Shown here one piece after another: positions 17,957 to 26,739 of a stretch of DNA of 64,000 nucleotides. The notes beneath the pieces were generated by a model. That model was given only the letters and a program-made list of their open reading frames with translations, was not told where the DNA came from and did not search any database. Where the stretch lies: positions 62,001 through 126,000 of the forward strand of contig SRJI02000018.1 in the NCBI GenBank assembly GCA_005473895.2, in the 5' to 3' direction. Numbering within the stretch: position 1 is the stretch's first letter; each line of letters begins with the position of its first letter. The stretch comes from Carideicomes alvinocaridis. GTDB taxonomy: Bacteria > Pseudomonadota > Alphaproteobacteria > Rhodobacterales > Rhodobacteraceae. The translations under genes and the position numbers were made by a program.

Positions 17957-18577
17957 TCAGTTCTGCGCGTAGTATTCGATGACGAGGTTCGGTTCCATGT
18001 GGACCGCGAAGGGCACGTCCGACAGGGTCGGGGTGCGCACGAAGGTCGCGGTCATCTTGGAATGGTCGGCGTCGATGTAATCCGGCACGTCACGCTCGGG
18101 CAGCTGGGTCGCTTCCAGAACCGAGGCAAGCTGCTTGGACTTCTCGCGGACCTCGATCACGTCGCCTTCCTTCACGCGGTAGGAGGGGATGTTGACGCGG
18201 GTGCCGTTGACCAGCACGTGGCCGTGGTTCACGAACTGGCGCGCGGCAAAGACGGTCGGCACGAACTTGGCGCGATAGACGACGGCGTCCAGGCGACGCT
18301 CCAGCAGGCCGATCAGCAGCTCGCCGGTGTCGCCCTTGACGCGGGCGGCTTCCAGGAAGATGCGCTTGAACTGCTTTTCGGTCAGGTCGCCGTAATGGCC
18401 CTTCAGCTTCTGCTTGGCGCGGAGCTGCAGGCCGAAGTCGGACATCTTGCCCTTGCGGCGCTGGCCGTGCTGGCCGGGGCCGTATTCGCGGCGGTTGACC
18501 GGGGATTTCGGACGACCCCAGATGTTTTCGCCCATCCGGCGGTCGAGTTTGTACTTGGCAGACGTGCGTTTGGTCAC
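17957..18577 (-). CDS. rpsD: 30S ribosomal protein S4
   Basis: Primary 16S rRNA-binding protein that nucleates the small subunit body. 206 aa. It opens [26 protein letters not shown]; the S4 RNA-binding domain is [34 protein letters not shown], and the C-terminus is [10 protein letters not shown]. It stands alone here rather than in the alpha operon, as is usual in alphaproteobacteria, and has its own terminator. Confidence 0.98.
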   Translation of the reverse strand: MTKRTSAKYKLDRRMGENIWGRPKSPVNRREYGPGQHGQRRKGKMSDFGLQLRAKQKLKGHYGDLTEKQFKRIFLEAARVKGDTGELLIGLLERRLDAVVYRAKFVPTVFAARQFVNHGHVLVNGTRVNIPSYRVKEGDVIEVREKSKQLASVLEATQLPERDVPDYIDADHSKMTATFVRTPTLSDVPFAVHMEPNLVIEYYAQN

Positions 18578-18741
18578 GGCTGATCTCCTTCAAAATGTGA
18601 AGCCGCCCGGTCGGGGCGGCGCATGAAGGGCGTTGTCCTCTGCTTGCGGCGCCGCGGGGGCGCCTTGGGCCGACAGGGCATCCCCTTGCGGGGGCCACCA
18701 ACACCAATGAGCGGCGCTGATACTGCGCCCCCCGGGACGAG

Positions 18742-19329
18742 TCAACCGGGAAAGCCCCGCTTGCCGATCTCGGCCACCGGGTCGTGACAGGGGCAGTGCA
18801 GCACGTGGTCGTTGACCATGCCCACGGCCTGCATGAAGGCATAGACGATCGTCGGTCCGCAGAAGCGGAAGCCGGCCTTCTTGAGGTCCTTCGAGATGCG
18901 CTGCGACAGCTCCGTCTGGGCCGGCACGTCGGCCATGGTGGCGCGGCGGGTCTGCAGCGGCGCGCCGTCCACGTAATCCCACAGGAAGCGGGCAAAGCCC
19001 TGCCGGGCCTCGATCTCGCGGAAGGCGCGGGCATTGCCGATGGTCGCCTCGATCTTGCCGCGGTGGCGGATGATGCCGGGATCGGCCAGCAGGCGCTGCA
19101 CCTCCGGCTCGCCCCATCCGGCGATCACCTCCGGGTCGAACCCGGCAAAGGCGGCGCGGAAATTCTCGCGCTTGCGCAGGATGGTGATCCAGCTCAGCCC
19201 GGCCTGGAACCCGTCGAGGACCAGCTTTTCCCACAGCGCCCGCCCCTCGTAATCGGGCACGCCCCATTCCTCGTCGTGATAGGCCACGTAAAGCGGGTCG
19301 CTTCCCGCCCAGGCGCATCTCTCTCCCAT
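18742..19329 (-). CDS. tag: DNA-3-methyladenine glycosylase I
   Basis: Removes 3-methyladenine from DNA by base excision. 195 aa. Family hallmarks are RCAWAGSDPLYVAYHDEEWGVP at the N-terminus, FQAGLSWITILRKRENFRAAF (helix-hairpin-helix region) and the zinc-binding Cys/His set: Cys near residue 5, His18, and HCPCHDP near the C-terminus. The ATG at 19329 has GGAGG 7 bases upstream. It is the second DNA alkylation repair glycosylase in the window with YcaQ/AlkX. Confidence 0.96.
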   Translation of the reverse strand: MGERCAWAGSDPLYVAYHDEEWGVPDYEGRALWEKLVLDGFQAGLSWITILRKRENFRAAFAGFDPEVIAGWGEPEVQRLLADPGIIRHRGKIEATIGNARAFREIEARQGFARFLWDYVDGAPLQTRRATMADVPAQTELSQRISKDLKKAGFRFCGPTIVYAFMQAVGMVNDHVLHCPCHDPVAEIGKRGFPG

Positions 19330-19452
19330 CGGGGGCCTCCGTCGCTGCTGGCGGGGAGAATGCTCAACTTGGAACAAAATGCAAACTTTTACCTCCCGTT
19401 AAGGCTCGTCGCCGCAAGCTGGGCGCGCAGACGCCAATCCGGAGGGCAGGGC

Positions 19453-20406
19453 ATGAGCCACGGCATTCCACGCAACGGCACCGCCGGGGGCACGCCCCCC
19501 GGCCATGTCCCGACGCCCCGCGACGGGCCTGTGTCCGACGGTGCCGCCACCGGCACGCCGCGGCCGGCTTCGGGCGCCCGGCCGCGCCTGTCGGATATCG
19601 ACCGCGCCGATTCCAGCCCGCTTGCCAATGCGCTCTACCGGCGCGACCGGCGCATCCTCGATATCGTGGGCGAGGCGCTGGAAAGCGATCGCGTCATGCT
19701 GGCCTACCAGCCCGTCGTGCAGGCCCAGGCCAATGACCGCATCGCCTTTCACGAGGGGCTGGCGCGGGTTCTGGACGAAACCGGCCGCATCATCCCGGCC
19801 CGCGAGTTCATGTACGCCATCGAAGAGACGGAGGCGGGGCGCCTGGTCGATTGCCTCGCCCTGCGCCGGGGGCTGCGGGCGCTGGCGCAGGAACCGGGAC
19901 TGCGGCTGTCGATCAACATGTCTGCCCGCTCCATCGGCTACCCGCGCTGGATGCGCGAATTCGAACGGGGGCTGCAGCGCGATTCCACCGTGGCCGAACG
20001 GCTGATCCTCGAGATCACCGAAAGCTCCGCCATGCTGGTGCCCGAGCTGGTGGTGCATTTCATGGCCCAGCTTCACGCCCGCGGCGTGTCCTTCGCGCTG
20101 GACGATTTCGGCGCGGGCTACACCGCCTTCCGCTACCTCAAGCAGTTCCATTTCGATATCCTCAAGATCGACGGCCAGTTCGTGCGCGGCATTCACGCCC
20201 AGCCCGACAACCAGGTGCTGACCCAGGCGCTGACTTCCATCGCGCGGCATTTCGACATGTTCACCGTCGCCGAATCGGTGGAGGCGGCGCCGGATGCCGC
20301 CTGGCTCGCCGAGGCCGGGATCGACTGCCTGCAGGGGAATTACTTCGGCGCGCCCACGGTCTCGCCCCCGTGGAAGGAGCCCTGGCCGGGGCGCGCGCGG
20401 GCCTGA
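19453..20406 (+). CDS. EAL-domain cyclic-di-GMP phosphodiesterase (EGL variant)
   Basis: A 317-aa cytosolic protein: about 60 low-complexity residues, then one EAL domain. The signature is FHEGLARVL, i.e. EGL in place of EAL (residues 101-103). All other catalytic residues appear intact: SINMSARS (Asn), LEITESS (Glu), ALDDFGAGYT (Asp-Asp), LKIDGQFV (Lys) and VAESVE (Glu). Activity is therefore likely. No GGDEF, PAS or membrane part is present, so its input is unclear. The ATG at 19453 has GGAGG upstream. Confidence 0.9.
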   Translation: MSHGIPRNGTAGGTPPGHVPTPRDGPVSDGAATGTPRPASGARPRLSDIDRADSSPLANALYRRDRRILDIVGEALESDRVMLAYQPVVQAQANDRIAFHEGLARVLDETGRIIPAREFMYAIEETEAGRLVDCLALRRGLRALAQEPGLRLSINMSARSIGYPRWMREFERGLQRDSTVAERLILEITESSAMLVPELVVHFMAQLHARGVSFALDDFGAGYTAFRYLKQFHFDILKIDGQFVRGIHAQPDNQVLTQALTSIARHFDMFTVAESVEAAPDAAWLAEAGIDCLQGNYFGAPTVSPPWKEPWPGRARA

Positions 20407-20428
20407 CCCGGCCCGGATCGGGCCGGGT
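20406..20428 (+). terminator. Hairpin at the end of the EAL gene
   Basis: ACCCGGCCC pairs with GGGCCGGGT around GGATC, starting on the last base of the EAL stop codon. A 9-bp perfect stem without a T-tract; probably ends or protects that transcript. Confidence 0.6.
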
Positions 20429-20747
20429 GCGGGGGCCCGCCGCAAAGCCGGAGGGCCGAGACATGTCAAAGGGGCACTGAAGGGGCACTGCAGCGCCGAG
20501 GCGCTCGCGGCGGAACCGCCGCGCTTTCACGACAAATCCCCTCCGAGACAGGGGCGCCCGCATGCTGACGCCGCCCCCTCCCACCGGACGCGACCGCTCC
20601 ACACAACCGTTCTCCCCTTGCCGCGGGGCGCCGCATTGCCTACCCATTCCGTGATGACCGGCGCGGCGGGCTTCGCAGTTCCTCGCGCCTCGTGGTATAG
20701 CTACGCCGATCCGGCCCGACCGGACCGCCCAGATGGCTGGAGGACAC
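20429..20747. other. Intergenic region upstream of phaA
   Basis: About 320 bp without a gene. It contains a tandem 11-bp duplication (AAGGGGCACTG twice, 20469-20490) and, at 20696-20701, TATAGC with a weak TTCGCA 18 bp upstream, a possible phaA promoter. The ribosome site GGAGGA lies just before the phaA ATG. I saw no pha-type inverted repeat here. Confidence 0.4.
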
Positions 20748-21923
20748 ATGACCAATGTCGTAATCGCATCCGCTGCCCGCACCCCCGTCGGCAGCTTCAA
20801 CGGCGCTTTCGCCACCACCCCCGCCCATGACCTGGGCGCCACCGTGCTGGAAGCGCTGGTGCAGCGCGCGGGGATCGAGAAATCGGACGTGTCGCAGACC
20901 ATCCTCGGCCAGGTGCTGACCGCCGGCCAAGGCATGAACCCGGCGCGCCAGGCGCATATCAATGCCGGCCTGCCGGTCGAATCCGCCGCCTGGGGCATCA
21001 ACCAGGTCTGCGGCTCGGGCCTGCGCTCGGTCGCGCTGGCGGCGCAGCACATCCAGCTTGGCGATGCCGACATCGTCTGCGCCGGCGGACAGGAGAACAT
21101 GACGCTCGCCCCGCACGTGGCGCATCTGCGCGCGGGCCACAAGATGGGCGACGTGACCTATATCGACTCGATGATCCGGGACGGGCTGTGGGACGCCTTC
21201 AACGGCTACCACATGGGCCAGACCGCGGAGAACGTGGCCGAGAAATGGCAGATCAGCCGCGAACAGCAGGACGAATTCGCGCTGGCCTCCCAGAACAAGG
21301 CCGAGGCGGCGCAGAAGGCCGGGCGCTTCGACGACGAGGTGGTCCCCTTCACCGTCAAGACGCGCAAGGGCGACGTCACCGTCGACAAGGACGAGTACAT
21401 CCGCCACGGCGCGACGATCGAGTCCATGCAGAAACTGCGCCCCGCCTTCACCAAGGACGGGTCGGTCACCGCGGCCAACGCCTCGGGGATCAATGACGGC
21501 GCCGCCGGCGTCCTGCTGATGAGCGCCGAGAACGCCGAGAAGCGGGGCATCCAGCCGCTGGCGCGCATCGTCTCCTACGCGACCGCGGGGCTCGACCCGT
21601 CGATCATGGGGATGGGGCCGGTCCATGCCTCGCGCAAGGCGCTGGAAAAGGCCGGCTGGAAGCCCGAGGACCTGGACCTGATCGAGGCGAACGAGGCCTT
21701 CGCCGCCCAGGCCTGCGCGGTGAACAAGGACATGGGTTGGGACCCGGAGAAGGTGAACGTCAATGGCGGCGCCATCGCCATCGGCCACCCGATCGGCGCC
21801 TCGGGCGCGCGGGTGCTGAACACGCTCCTGTTCGAGATGCAGCGCCGCGACGCCAAGAAGGGCCTCGCCACGCTCTGCATCGGCGGCGGCATGGGCGTCG
21901 CCATGTGCGTGGAGCGTCCCTGA
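20748..21923 (+). CDS. phaA: Acetyl-CoA acetyltransferase (beta-ketothiolase)
   Basis: Condenses two acetyl-CoA to acetoacetyl-CoA, the first step of polyhydroxybutyrate synthesis. 391 aa. The acyl-accepting Cys is at residue 88 in [16 protein letters not shown]; the C-terminal motifs [19 protein letters not shown] (His) and [13 protein letters not shown] (second Cys) complete the active site. The ATG at 20748 follows GGAGGACAC. phaB lies downstream, with a lipase gene between them; no PHB synthase gene is in the window. Confidence 0.96.
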   Translation: MTNVVIASAARTPVGSFNGAFATTPAHDLGATVLEALVQRAGIEKSDVSQTILGQVLTAGQGMNPARQAHINAGLPVESAAWGINQVCGSGLRSVALAAQHIQLGDADIVCAGGQENMTLAPHVAHLRAGHKMGDVTYIDSMIRDGLWDAFNGYHMGQTAENVAEKWQISREQQDEFALASQNKAEAAQKAGRFDDEVVPFTVKTRKGDVTVDKDEYIRHGATIESMQKLRPAFTKDGSVTAANASGINDGAAGVLLMSAENAEKRGIQPLARIVSYATAGLDPSIMGMGPVHASRKALEKAGWKPEDLDLIEANEAFAAQACAVNKDMGWDPEKVNVNGGAIAIGHPIGASGARVLNTLLFEMQRRDAKKGLATLCIGGGMGVAMCVERP

Positions 21924-21971
21924 TCCAGACCGGGGCGGCCCCCGGGCCGTCCCCTTCGTACCGGAGCCCGC

Positions 21972-22811
21972 ATGTCCGAACCGCCCGCGCCCGACCAGAT
22001 CGTGTTTTCCGGCGGCGGGCTGCGCTGCTTCTGGCAGGGCGGGTTCCTCGAGGCGGTGCGCGAGCGCTATGACCTGGCGCCCGCCCGCGTCACCGGGGTG
22101 AGCGGCGGGGCGCTGTCCGGCGCCGCCTTCCTCGCCGGGCGGGAACGGGCCCTTCTCGACGAGATGTGCGACGCCTTCGCCTCGCAGGACCGCAATATCG
22201 ACCTGTTCGACCGCTCCAGCGGGATCAGCCCGCACCAGGAGATCTATTCCGACGTCGTGCGCCGGGTGCTGGACGAGGCCGCGACGAAACGGGTGGCCGC
22301 CGGCCCGCAATTCCAGATCCTCGTCGCCCATCCGCCGGAGCCGCTGCCCAAGCTCACCGGCTCCGCCATGACGCTCGCCTACGAATCGGAGCTGCACCTC
22401 AAGGGCTCGCCGCATTTCGACTGGGCCGAGAAGGCCGGGCTCGAGGCCGAGCTGATCGATGCCAATGCCGCCGCCGCGGAGGGCGTCCTGGCCGAGCTGG
22501 TCTGTGCCGCGGCGGTGATTCCCCCGGTCTTCGAGCCCCGTCTGTGGAACGGCCGCCCGGTGGTCGATGGCGGCATGGCGGACCAGGCGCCCCTGCCCGA
22601 ACCGGACGAGGGTTTCACCTGGATGTTGCTGACCCGGGAATACAAGCAATTGCCCGACCACCCGGGCCGGCTACATGTCTATCCGTCCGAGGAGACGCCG
22701 GCCGACAAGATCGACTTCACCGATCCCGGCAAGCTGCGCGACACGTGGGAGCAGGGCTACCAGGACGGGCGCGACTGGATTCGCGGCTGGCAGGGCCGCG
22801 AAAAGACTTGA
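21972..22811 (+). CDS. Patatin-like phospholipase/acyl hydrolase
   Basis: A 279-aa soluble hydrolase. Oxyanion loop SGGGLRCFWQGGFLEAV, nucleophile elbow GVSGGALSG (GxSxG) and the DGG motif RPVVDGGMADQ give the full Ser-Asp dyad of patatins. There is no signal peptide. It sits 48 bp after phaA and upstream of phaB, so it is probably transcribed with phaA. A role on granule-bound polymer or membrane lipid is inference. The family is large and includes many enzymes without known substrate. Confidence 0.88.
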   Translation: MSEPPAPDQIVFSGGGLRCFWQGGFLEAVRERYDLAPARVTGVSGGALSGAAFLAGRERALLDEMCDAFASQDRNIDLFDRSSGISPHQEIYSDVVRRVLDEAATKRVAAGPQFQILVAHPPEPLPKLTGSAMTLAYESELHLKGSPHFDWAEKAGLEAELIDANAAAAEGVLAELVCAAAVIPPVFEPRLWNGRPVVDGGMADQAPLPEPDEGFTWMLLTREYKQLPDHPGRLHVYPSEETPADKIDFTDPGKLRDTWEQGYQDGRDWIRGWQGREKT

Positions 22812-22819
22812 AATTGACG

Positions 22820-22834
22820 CGCAACAATGTTGCG
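22820..22834. promoter_or_regulatory. Palindrome in the phaB promoter region
   Basis: CGCAACA and TGTTGCG form a 7-bp inverted repeat around a single A. It directly follows a possible -35 hexamer TTGACG (22814-22819) in the 90 bp before phaB. The position suits a repressor site. PhaR-type regulators recognise TGC/GCA-rich palindromes in related bacteria, so PhaR is a candidate; this is inference. Confidence 0.5.
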
Positions 22835-22901
22835 TATGTTTTGTATCGTATTTAGCAAAGTTTCCGTTCGCTTCGGTCAGCGCACGGAGGGAGGAGGCAG
22901 A

Positions 22902-23624
22902 ATGGCACGGGTGGCACTGGTCACGGGGGGCACGCGCGGCATCGGCGCGGCGATTTCCAAGGCACTCAAGGCGGCGGGCTACGAGGTCGCCGCGAACTAC
23001 GCCGGCAATGACGAGGCGGCAAAGGCATTCACCGAGGAGACGGGGATCCGGACCTACAAGTGGTCGGTCGCCGATTACGCCGCCAGCAAGGATGGCGCCG
23101 CGCAGGTGGAGGCCGATCTCGGCCCGATCGACGTGGTGGTCGCCAATGCCGGCATCACCCGCGACGCCCCGTTCCACAAGATGACGCCCGAACAATGGCA
23201 GGAGGTGGTGGACACCAACCTCACCGGCGTCTTCAACACCGTCCATCCGATCTGGCCCGGCCTGCGCGAACGCAAGTTCGGCCGGGTCATCGTGATCTCG
23301 TCGATCAACGGGCAGAAGGGCCAGTTTGGCCAGGTGAACTATGCCGCGACCAAGGCCGGCGACCTGGGCATCATCAAGAGCCTCGCGCAGGAAGGCGCGC
23401 GCAGCGGCATCACCGCCAACGCGATCTGCCCCGGCTATATCGCTACGGAAATGGTGATGGCGGTGCCCGAGAAGGTGCGCGAGTCGATCATCGCACAGAT
23501 CCCCACCGGCCGGCTGGGCGAGCCGGAAGAGATCGCGCGCTGCGTGACCTTCCTGGCCTCCGACGACGCGGGCTTTGTCACCGGCTCCACCATCACCGCG
23601 AATGGCGGGCAGTTCTTCGTCTGA
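22902..23624 (+). CDS. phaB: Acetoacetyl-CoA reductase
   Basis: NADPH-dependent reduction of acetoacetyl-CoA to (R)-3-hydroxybutyryl-CoA for PHB. 240 aa, short-chain dehydrogenase fold: cofactor loop VTGGTRGIGAAI, VVANAGITRDAPF, the active Tyr-Lys in VNYAATKAGDLG with Ser in VISSINGQKGQ, and ending ITANGGQFFV, typical of PhaB. The ATG at 22902 follows a rich GGAGGGAGGAGG ribosome site. It has its own upstream control region with a palindrome and a terminator downstream. Confidence 0.96.
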   Translation: MARVALVTGGTRGIGAAISKALKAAGYEVAANYAGNDEAAKAFTEETGIRTYKWSVADYAASKDGAAQVEADLGPIDVVVANAGITRDAPFHKMTPEQWQEVVDTNLTGVFNTVHPIWPGLRERKFGRVIVISSINGQKGQFGQVNYAATKAGDLGIIKSLAQEGARSGITANAICPGYIATEMVMAVPEKVRESIIAQIPTGRLGEPEEIARCVTFLASDDAGFVTGSTITANGGQFFV

Positions 23625-23645
23625 TCACGGCCCGCAACGGATCAT

Positions 23646-23689
23646 GGCGGCGGCACCCCGTAGACCCCGGGGGGCCGCCTTTTCTGTTT
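23646..23689 (+). terminator. Rho-independent terminator of phaB
   Basis: GGCGGC pairs with GCCGCC, with an inner CCCCG/CGGGG stem, followed by TTTTCTGTTT. It starts 21 bp after the phaB stop. A clear intrinsic terminator. Confidence 0.85.
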
Positions 23690-23758
23690 CGCGGAACTGG
23701 AACATGGGGCGCGGCCACGGGTTGACCCGGACACATCGACATTAGGGAGGACCCTACG

Positions 23759-24292
23759 ATGACCGGATTGATCAAGACCACTGCCACCGGCCTTGCCGCG
23801 CTGCTTCTCGGCGCGGGGATCGCCAATGCCCAGGCCGGGGCCTCTGCCCTTGCCGAGCTTCAGAACAAGGACGGCGAGCCCGTGGGCTCCGTCGAGGTGA
23901 TCCCGGGCCCGCACGGCGTGGTCCTCAAGGCGCTGCTCGACAGCCTGCCGCCGGGCGACCACGGCTTTCACCTGCACCAGACAGGCGATTGCGGCGACGG
24001 GTTCGAGGCCGCGGGCGGCCACATCTCCACCGGGGACCAGGCGCACGGCTTTCTCAACGGCAAGGGGCCGCATGCCGGCGACCTGCCCAACGTCATCATC
24101 GGAGAGAACGGCACCGCCACGGCGCAGTTCTACACCGACCGCGTGATGCTCGAGGGCGAGGACAGCGACGTGCCGCTGCTGATGGACGAGGACGGCACGG
24201 CCGTGATCGTTCACGAAAACGCCGACACCTACGGGGCGGAGCCCGGCGCCGGCGGGCGGATCGCCTGCGGCGTGATCGAGCCGCGCGGCTAG
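23759..24292 (+). CDS. sodC: Periplasmic Cu,Zn superoxide dismutase
   Basis: Converts superoxide to oxygen and peroxide in the periplasm. 177 aa with a signal peptide (GLAALLLGAGIANAQA). Metal ligands are visible in HGFHLHQTGDC, GGHIS, GPHAGDLPN and AVIVHENADTY; the disulfide cysteines are in GDC and GGRIACGV. An electrostatic loop is present but the dimer-type cannot be read. The ribosome site AGGGAGG precedes the ATG. Its stop codon TAG interlocks with the glpD stop in the tetranucleotide CTAG. Confidence 0.96.
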   Translation: MTGLIKTTATGLAALLLGAGIANAQAGASALAELQNKDGEPVGSVEVIPGPHGVVLKALLDSLPPGDHGFHLHQTGDCGDGFEAAGGHISTGDQAHGFLNGKGPHAGDLPNVIIGENGTATAQFYTDRVMLEGEDSDVPLLMDEDGTAVIVHENADTYGAEPGAGGRIACGVIEPRG

Positions 24293-25881
24293 GGCGCCGC
24301 CTGCCCGGCCGCCTCGCGCATCCAGGTGTCGAGCGCGGCCGCCTCCTCCGGGGTCAATCGCAGACCCAGCTTGCCGCGCCGCCAGAGCACATCCTCGGCG
24401 GCGCGCGCATATTCGTGCTCCATCAGCCAGCGGACTTCGCGTTCGGTCAGGGTGGCGCCGAAATCCCGGCCGAGATCCGACATGTCACGGGCCTCGCCCA
24501 GCATCTCCGCCGCCTCGGTCCCGTAGGCGCGGAACAGCCGCTGCGCCCAGGCCTCGCTCAGGAACGGATAGCGCTCCTGCAGGGCCCGTAGCCGCGCCGC
24601 CACTTCCCCCACCGGGAAATCGCCGCCGGGCAGCGCCGCGCCGGCGGTCCAGGCGTCTCCCACCTCCGGCAGCACCTCCGCCACCTTCGCCAGCGCGCTT
24701 TCGGCGAGGCGGCGATAGGTGGTGATCTTGCCGCCGAAGACGTTGAGCAGCGGCGCGCCGTCGCGATCCAGGCGCAGCGTGTAATCCCGCGTCGCGGCCG
24801 AGGCGCTGCCCCCGCCCTCGGCATGGAGCGGGCGCACGCCGGAATAGGTCCAGACGATGTCGTCGCGGCTGAGCGGCTGGCGGAAGTAATTGTTGGCGAA
24901 GTCGAGCAGGTAATCCTGCTCTTCCAGCGTGCATTCGGCGGGCTGCGACGGGTCCGGATGGTCCATGTCGGTGGTGCCGATCAGGGTGAAGTCCTGCTCG
25001 TAGGGGATGGCGAAGATGATCCGCCCGTCCGTGCCCTGGAAGAAGTAGCACTTGTCGTGATCGTAAAGCCGACGGGTCACGATATGGCTGCCGCGCACCA
25101 GCCGGACCGAATCCCGCGCCGTGGCGCCGATCCGGTCGCGCAGGATCTCGGCGACCCAGGGCCCGCCGGCATTGACCAGCATCCGCGCCCGGTGGGTGAC
25201 GGTCGCCCCGGTCTCGGCATCCGAGGTTTCCACCCGCCATTCCGGCCCCTCCGGTCCCTGCTGCCGCTCGGCCGAGACGACGCAGGTGCGGGTGAGGATG
25301 CGGGCGCCCCGGGCCTCCGCGTCACGGGCATTGAGCACCACGAGCCGCGAATCCTGCACCCAGCAATCGGAATACTCGAAGGCGCGGGCGAACCGGTCCT
25401 TCAGCGGCGCGCCCTCCGGCCGGCCGCGCAGGTCCAGCGTGGTCGTGCCCGGCAGCAGCTTGCGCCCGCCGAGGTGGTCGTAGAGGAACAGGCCCAGCCG
25501 GATCATCCAGGCCGGGCGCCGCCCCTTCATCCAGGGCATCAGCGTGGACAGCAGCCGCGAGGCCGGCGTGTCGCTCTCGAAGCGCATCCCGTCATGCAGC
25601 GGCAGCACGAAGCGCATGGGCCAGGAGATATGCGGCATGGCCCGCAGCAGCGTCTCGCGCTCCTGCAGCGATTCCCGCACCAGCCGCAGCTCGAAGTATT
25701 CCAGGTAGCGCAGCCCGCCATGGAACAGCTTGGTCGAGGCCGAGGAGGTCGCCTGCGCCAGGTCCCCCATCTCTGCCAGGGTCACCGAAAGGCCCCGGCC
25801 CGCCGCGTCGCGGGCGATGCCGCAGCCGTTGATGCCGCCACCGATGATGAAGAGGTCGGAAAGCTCCGGATCCTGCGCCAC
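24289..25881 (-). CDS. glpD: Aerobic glycerol-3-phosphate dehydrogenase
   Basis: FAD enzyme oxidising glycerol-3-phosphate to dihydroxyacetone phosphate at the inner membrane. 530 aa. N-terminal FAD fold DLFIIGGGINGCGIARDAAGRG and TSSASTKLFHGGLRYLEY; RMLVNAGGPWVAEI and SGVRPLHAEGG further along; C-terminal domain EVRWLMEHEYARAAEDVLWRRGKLGL. The GTG at 25881 is preferred because AAAGGAGAG lies 5 bases upstream; a GTG at 25899 lacks a site. glpR is divergent across a 93-bp control region. Confidence 0.95.
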   Translation of the reverse strand: MAQDPELSDLFIIGGGINGCGIARDAAGRGLSVTLAEMGDLAQATSSASTKLFHGGLRYLEYFELRLVRESLQERETLLRAMPHISWPMRFVLPLHDGMRFESDTPASRLLSTLMPWMKGRRPAWMIRLGLFLYDHLGGRKLLPGTTTLDLRGRPEGAPLKDRFARAFEYSDCWVQDSRLVVLNARDAEARGARILTRTCVVSAERQQGPEGPEWRVETSDAETGATVTHRARMLVNAGGPWVAEILRDRIGATARDSVRLVRGSHIVTRRLYDHDKCYFFQGTDGRIIFAIPYEQDFTLIGTTDMDHPDPSQPAECTLEEQDYLLDFANNYFRQPLSRDDIVWTYSGVRPLHAEGGGSASAATRDYTLRLDRDGAPLLNVFGGKITTYRRLAESALAKVAEVLPEVGDAWTAGAALPGGDFPVGEVAARLRALQERYPFLSEAWAQRLFRAYGTEAAEMLGEARDMSDLGRDFGATLTEREVRWLMEHEYARAAEDVLWRRGKLGLRLTPEEAAALDTWMREAAGQAAP

Positions 25882-25921
25882 GATTCTCTCCTTTCGCACC
25901 TGACGCCGGTATGCACCAATC

Positions 25922-25963
25922 CGAACATGAAAGAAACCATATCGCTTTCGTTATTTTTCGTTT
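25922..25963. promoter_or_regulatory. Candidate GlpR operator between glpD and glpR
   Basis: Two direct copies of TTTCGTT lie exactly 10 bp apart (25946 and 25956), with CGAACAT at 25922-25928. The last matches a half-site of the enterobacterial GlpR operator, and TTCG-containing repeats are typical of DeoR-family sites. The 93-bp divergent spacer must contain both promoters, so the repressor would control both genes. Confidence 0.55.
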
Positions 25964-25974
25964 AGACGGTCCGG

Positions 25975-26739
25975 ATGAGCCAGACGATCCGCCATCCGGA
26001 AATCCTAGACATCGCCCGCCGTGACGGCCTGGTCACGGTGGAGGCGCTGGCGGCGCATTTCGGCGTCACGCTGCAGACCATCCGGCGGGACCTGAGCGAC
26101 CTTGCGGCGACGGGCCGGCTGGAGCGGGTGCATGGCGGGGCCGTCCTGCCCTCGGGCGTGGGCAATATCGGCCACGAGGAGCGGCGCGCGCTGAACCGCG
26201 AGGCCAAGGCGCGGATCGGCCGGGCCTGCGCGGTGGAGGTGCCGGAACGGGTGTCGCTGTTTCTGGGGATCGGCACCACGACGGAGGCCGTGGCCCGCGC
26301 CCTGCTGCATCACCGCGACCTGCTGGTGGTGACCAACAACATCAACGTCGCGCAAATCCTCGGCCCGGCGCCGGGGGCCCGCATCATCCTGACCGGCGGC
26401 CACTACCGCGTGGCCGATGGCGGGCTCACCGGGCCGCAGGCGGCGGCGACGGTGGAGGCCTTCCGCTTCGACCTGGCGGTGATCGGATGTTCGGCGCTCG
26501 ACCCCGGCGGCGAGATGCTGGACTACGACCTGGACGAGGTGACCGTGTCCCGCACCGCCCTCGGCCGCGCGCGTCGGCGGGTGCTGGTGGCGGACGGATC
26601 GAAGCTCTCGCGCGCGGCGCCCGTCCGGATCGGCACGCTGGCCGACCTCGACCTGGTGGTCACCGACCGGCCGCTTCCGGGCGTGCTGTCGGACCATTGC
26701 CGGTCGTGGAACACGGAGCTGCGGATCGCCCCCGCCTGA
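25975..26739 (+). CDS. glpR: DeoR-family repressor GlpR
   Basis: A 254-aa repressor of glycerol-3-phosphate metabolism. DeoR helix-turn-helix VTVEALAAHFGVTLQTIRRDLSDLAATGRLERVHGGAV, then a sugar-phosphate sensing domain with GIGTTTEAVARAL and LVVTNNINVA. The name rests on divergence from glpD; another DeoR ligand is possible but less likely. Its last codons and stop are formed by the first copy of a 16-bp tandem repeat. Confidence 0.9.
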   Translation: MSQTIRHPEILDIARRDGLVTVEALAAHFGVTLQTIRRDLSDLAATGRLERVHGGAVLPSGVGNIGHEERRALNREAKARIGRACAVEVPERVSLFLGIGTTTEAVARALLHHRDLLVVTNNINVAQILGPAPGARIILTGGHYRVADGGLTGPQAAATVEAFRFDLAVIGCSALDPGGEMLDYDLDEVTVSRTALGRARRRVLVADGSKLSRAAPVRIGTLADLDLVVTDRPLPGVLSDHCRSWNTELRIAPA

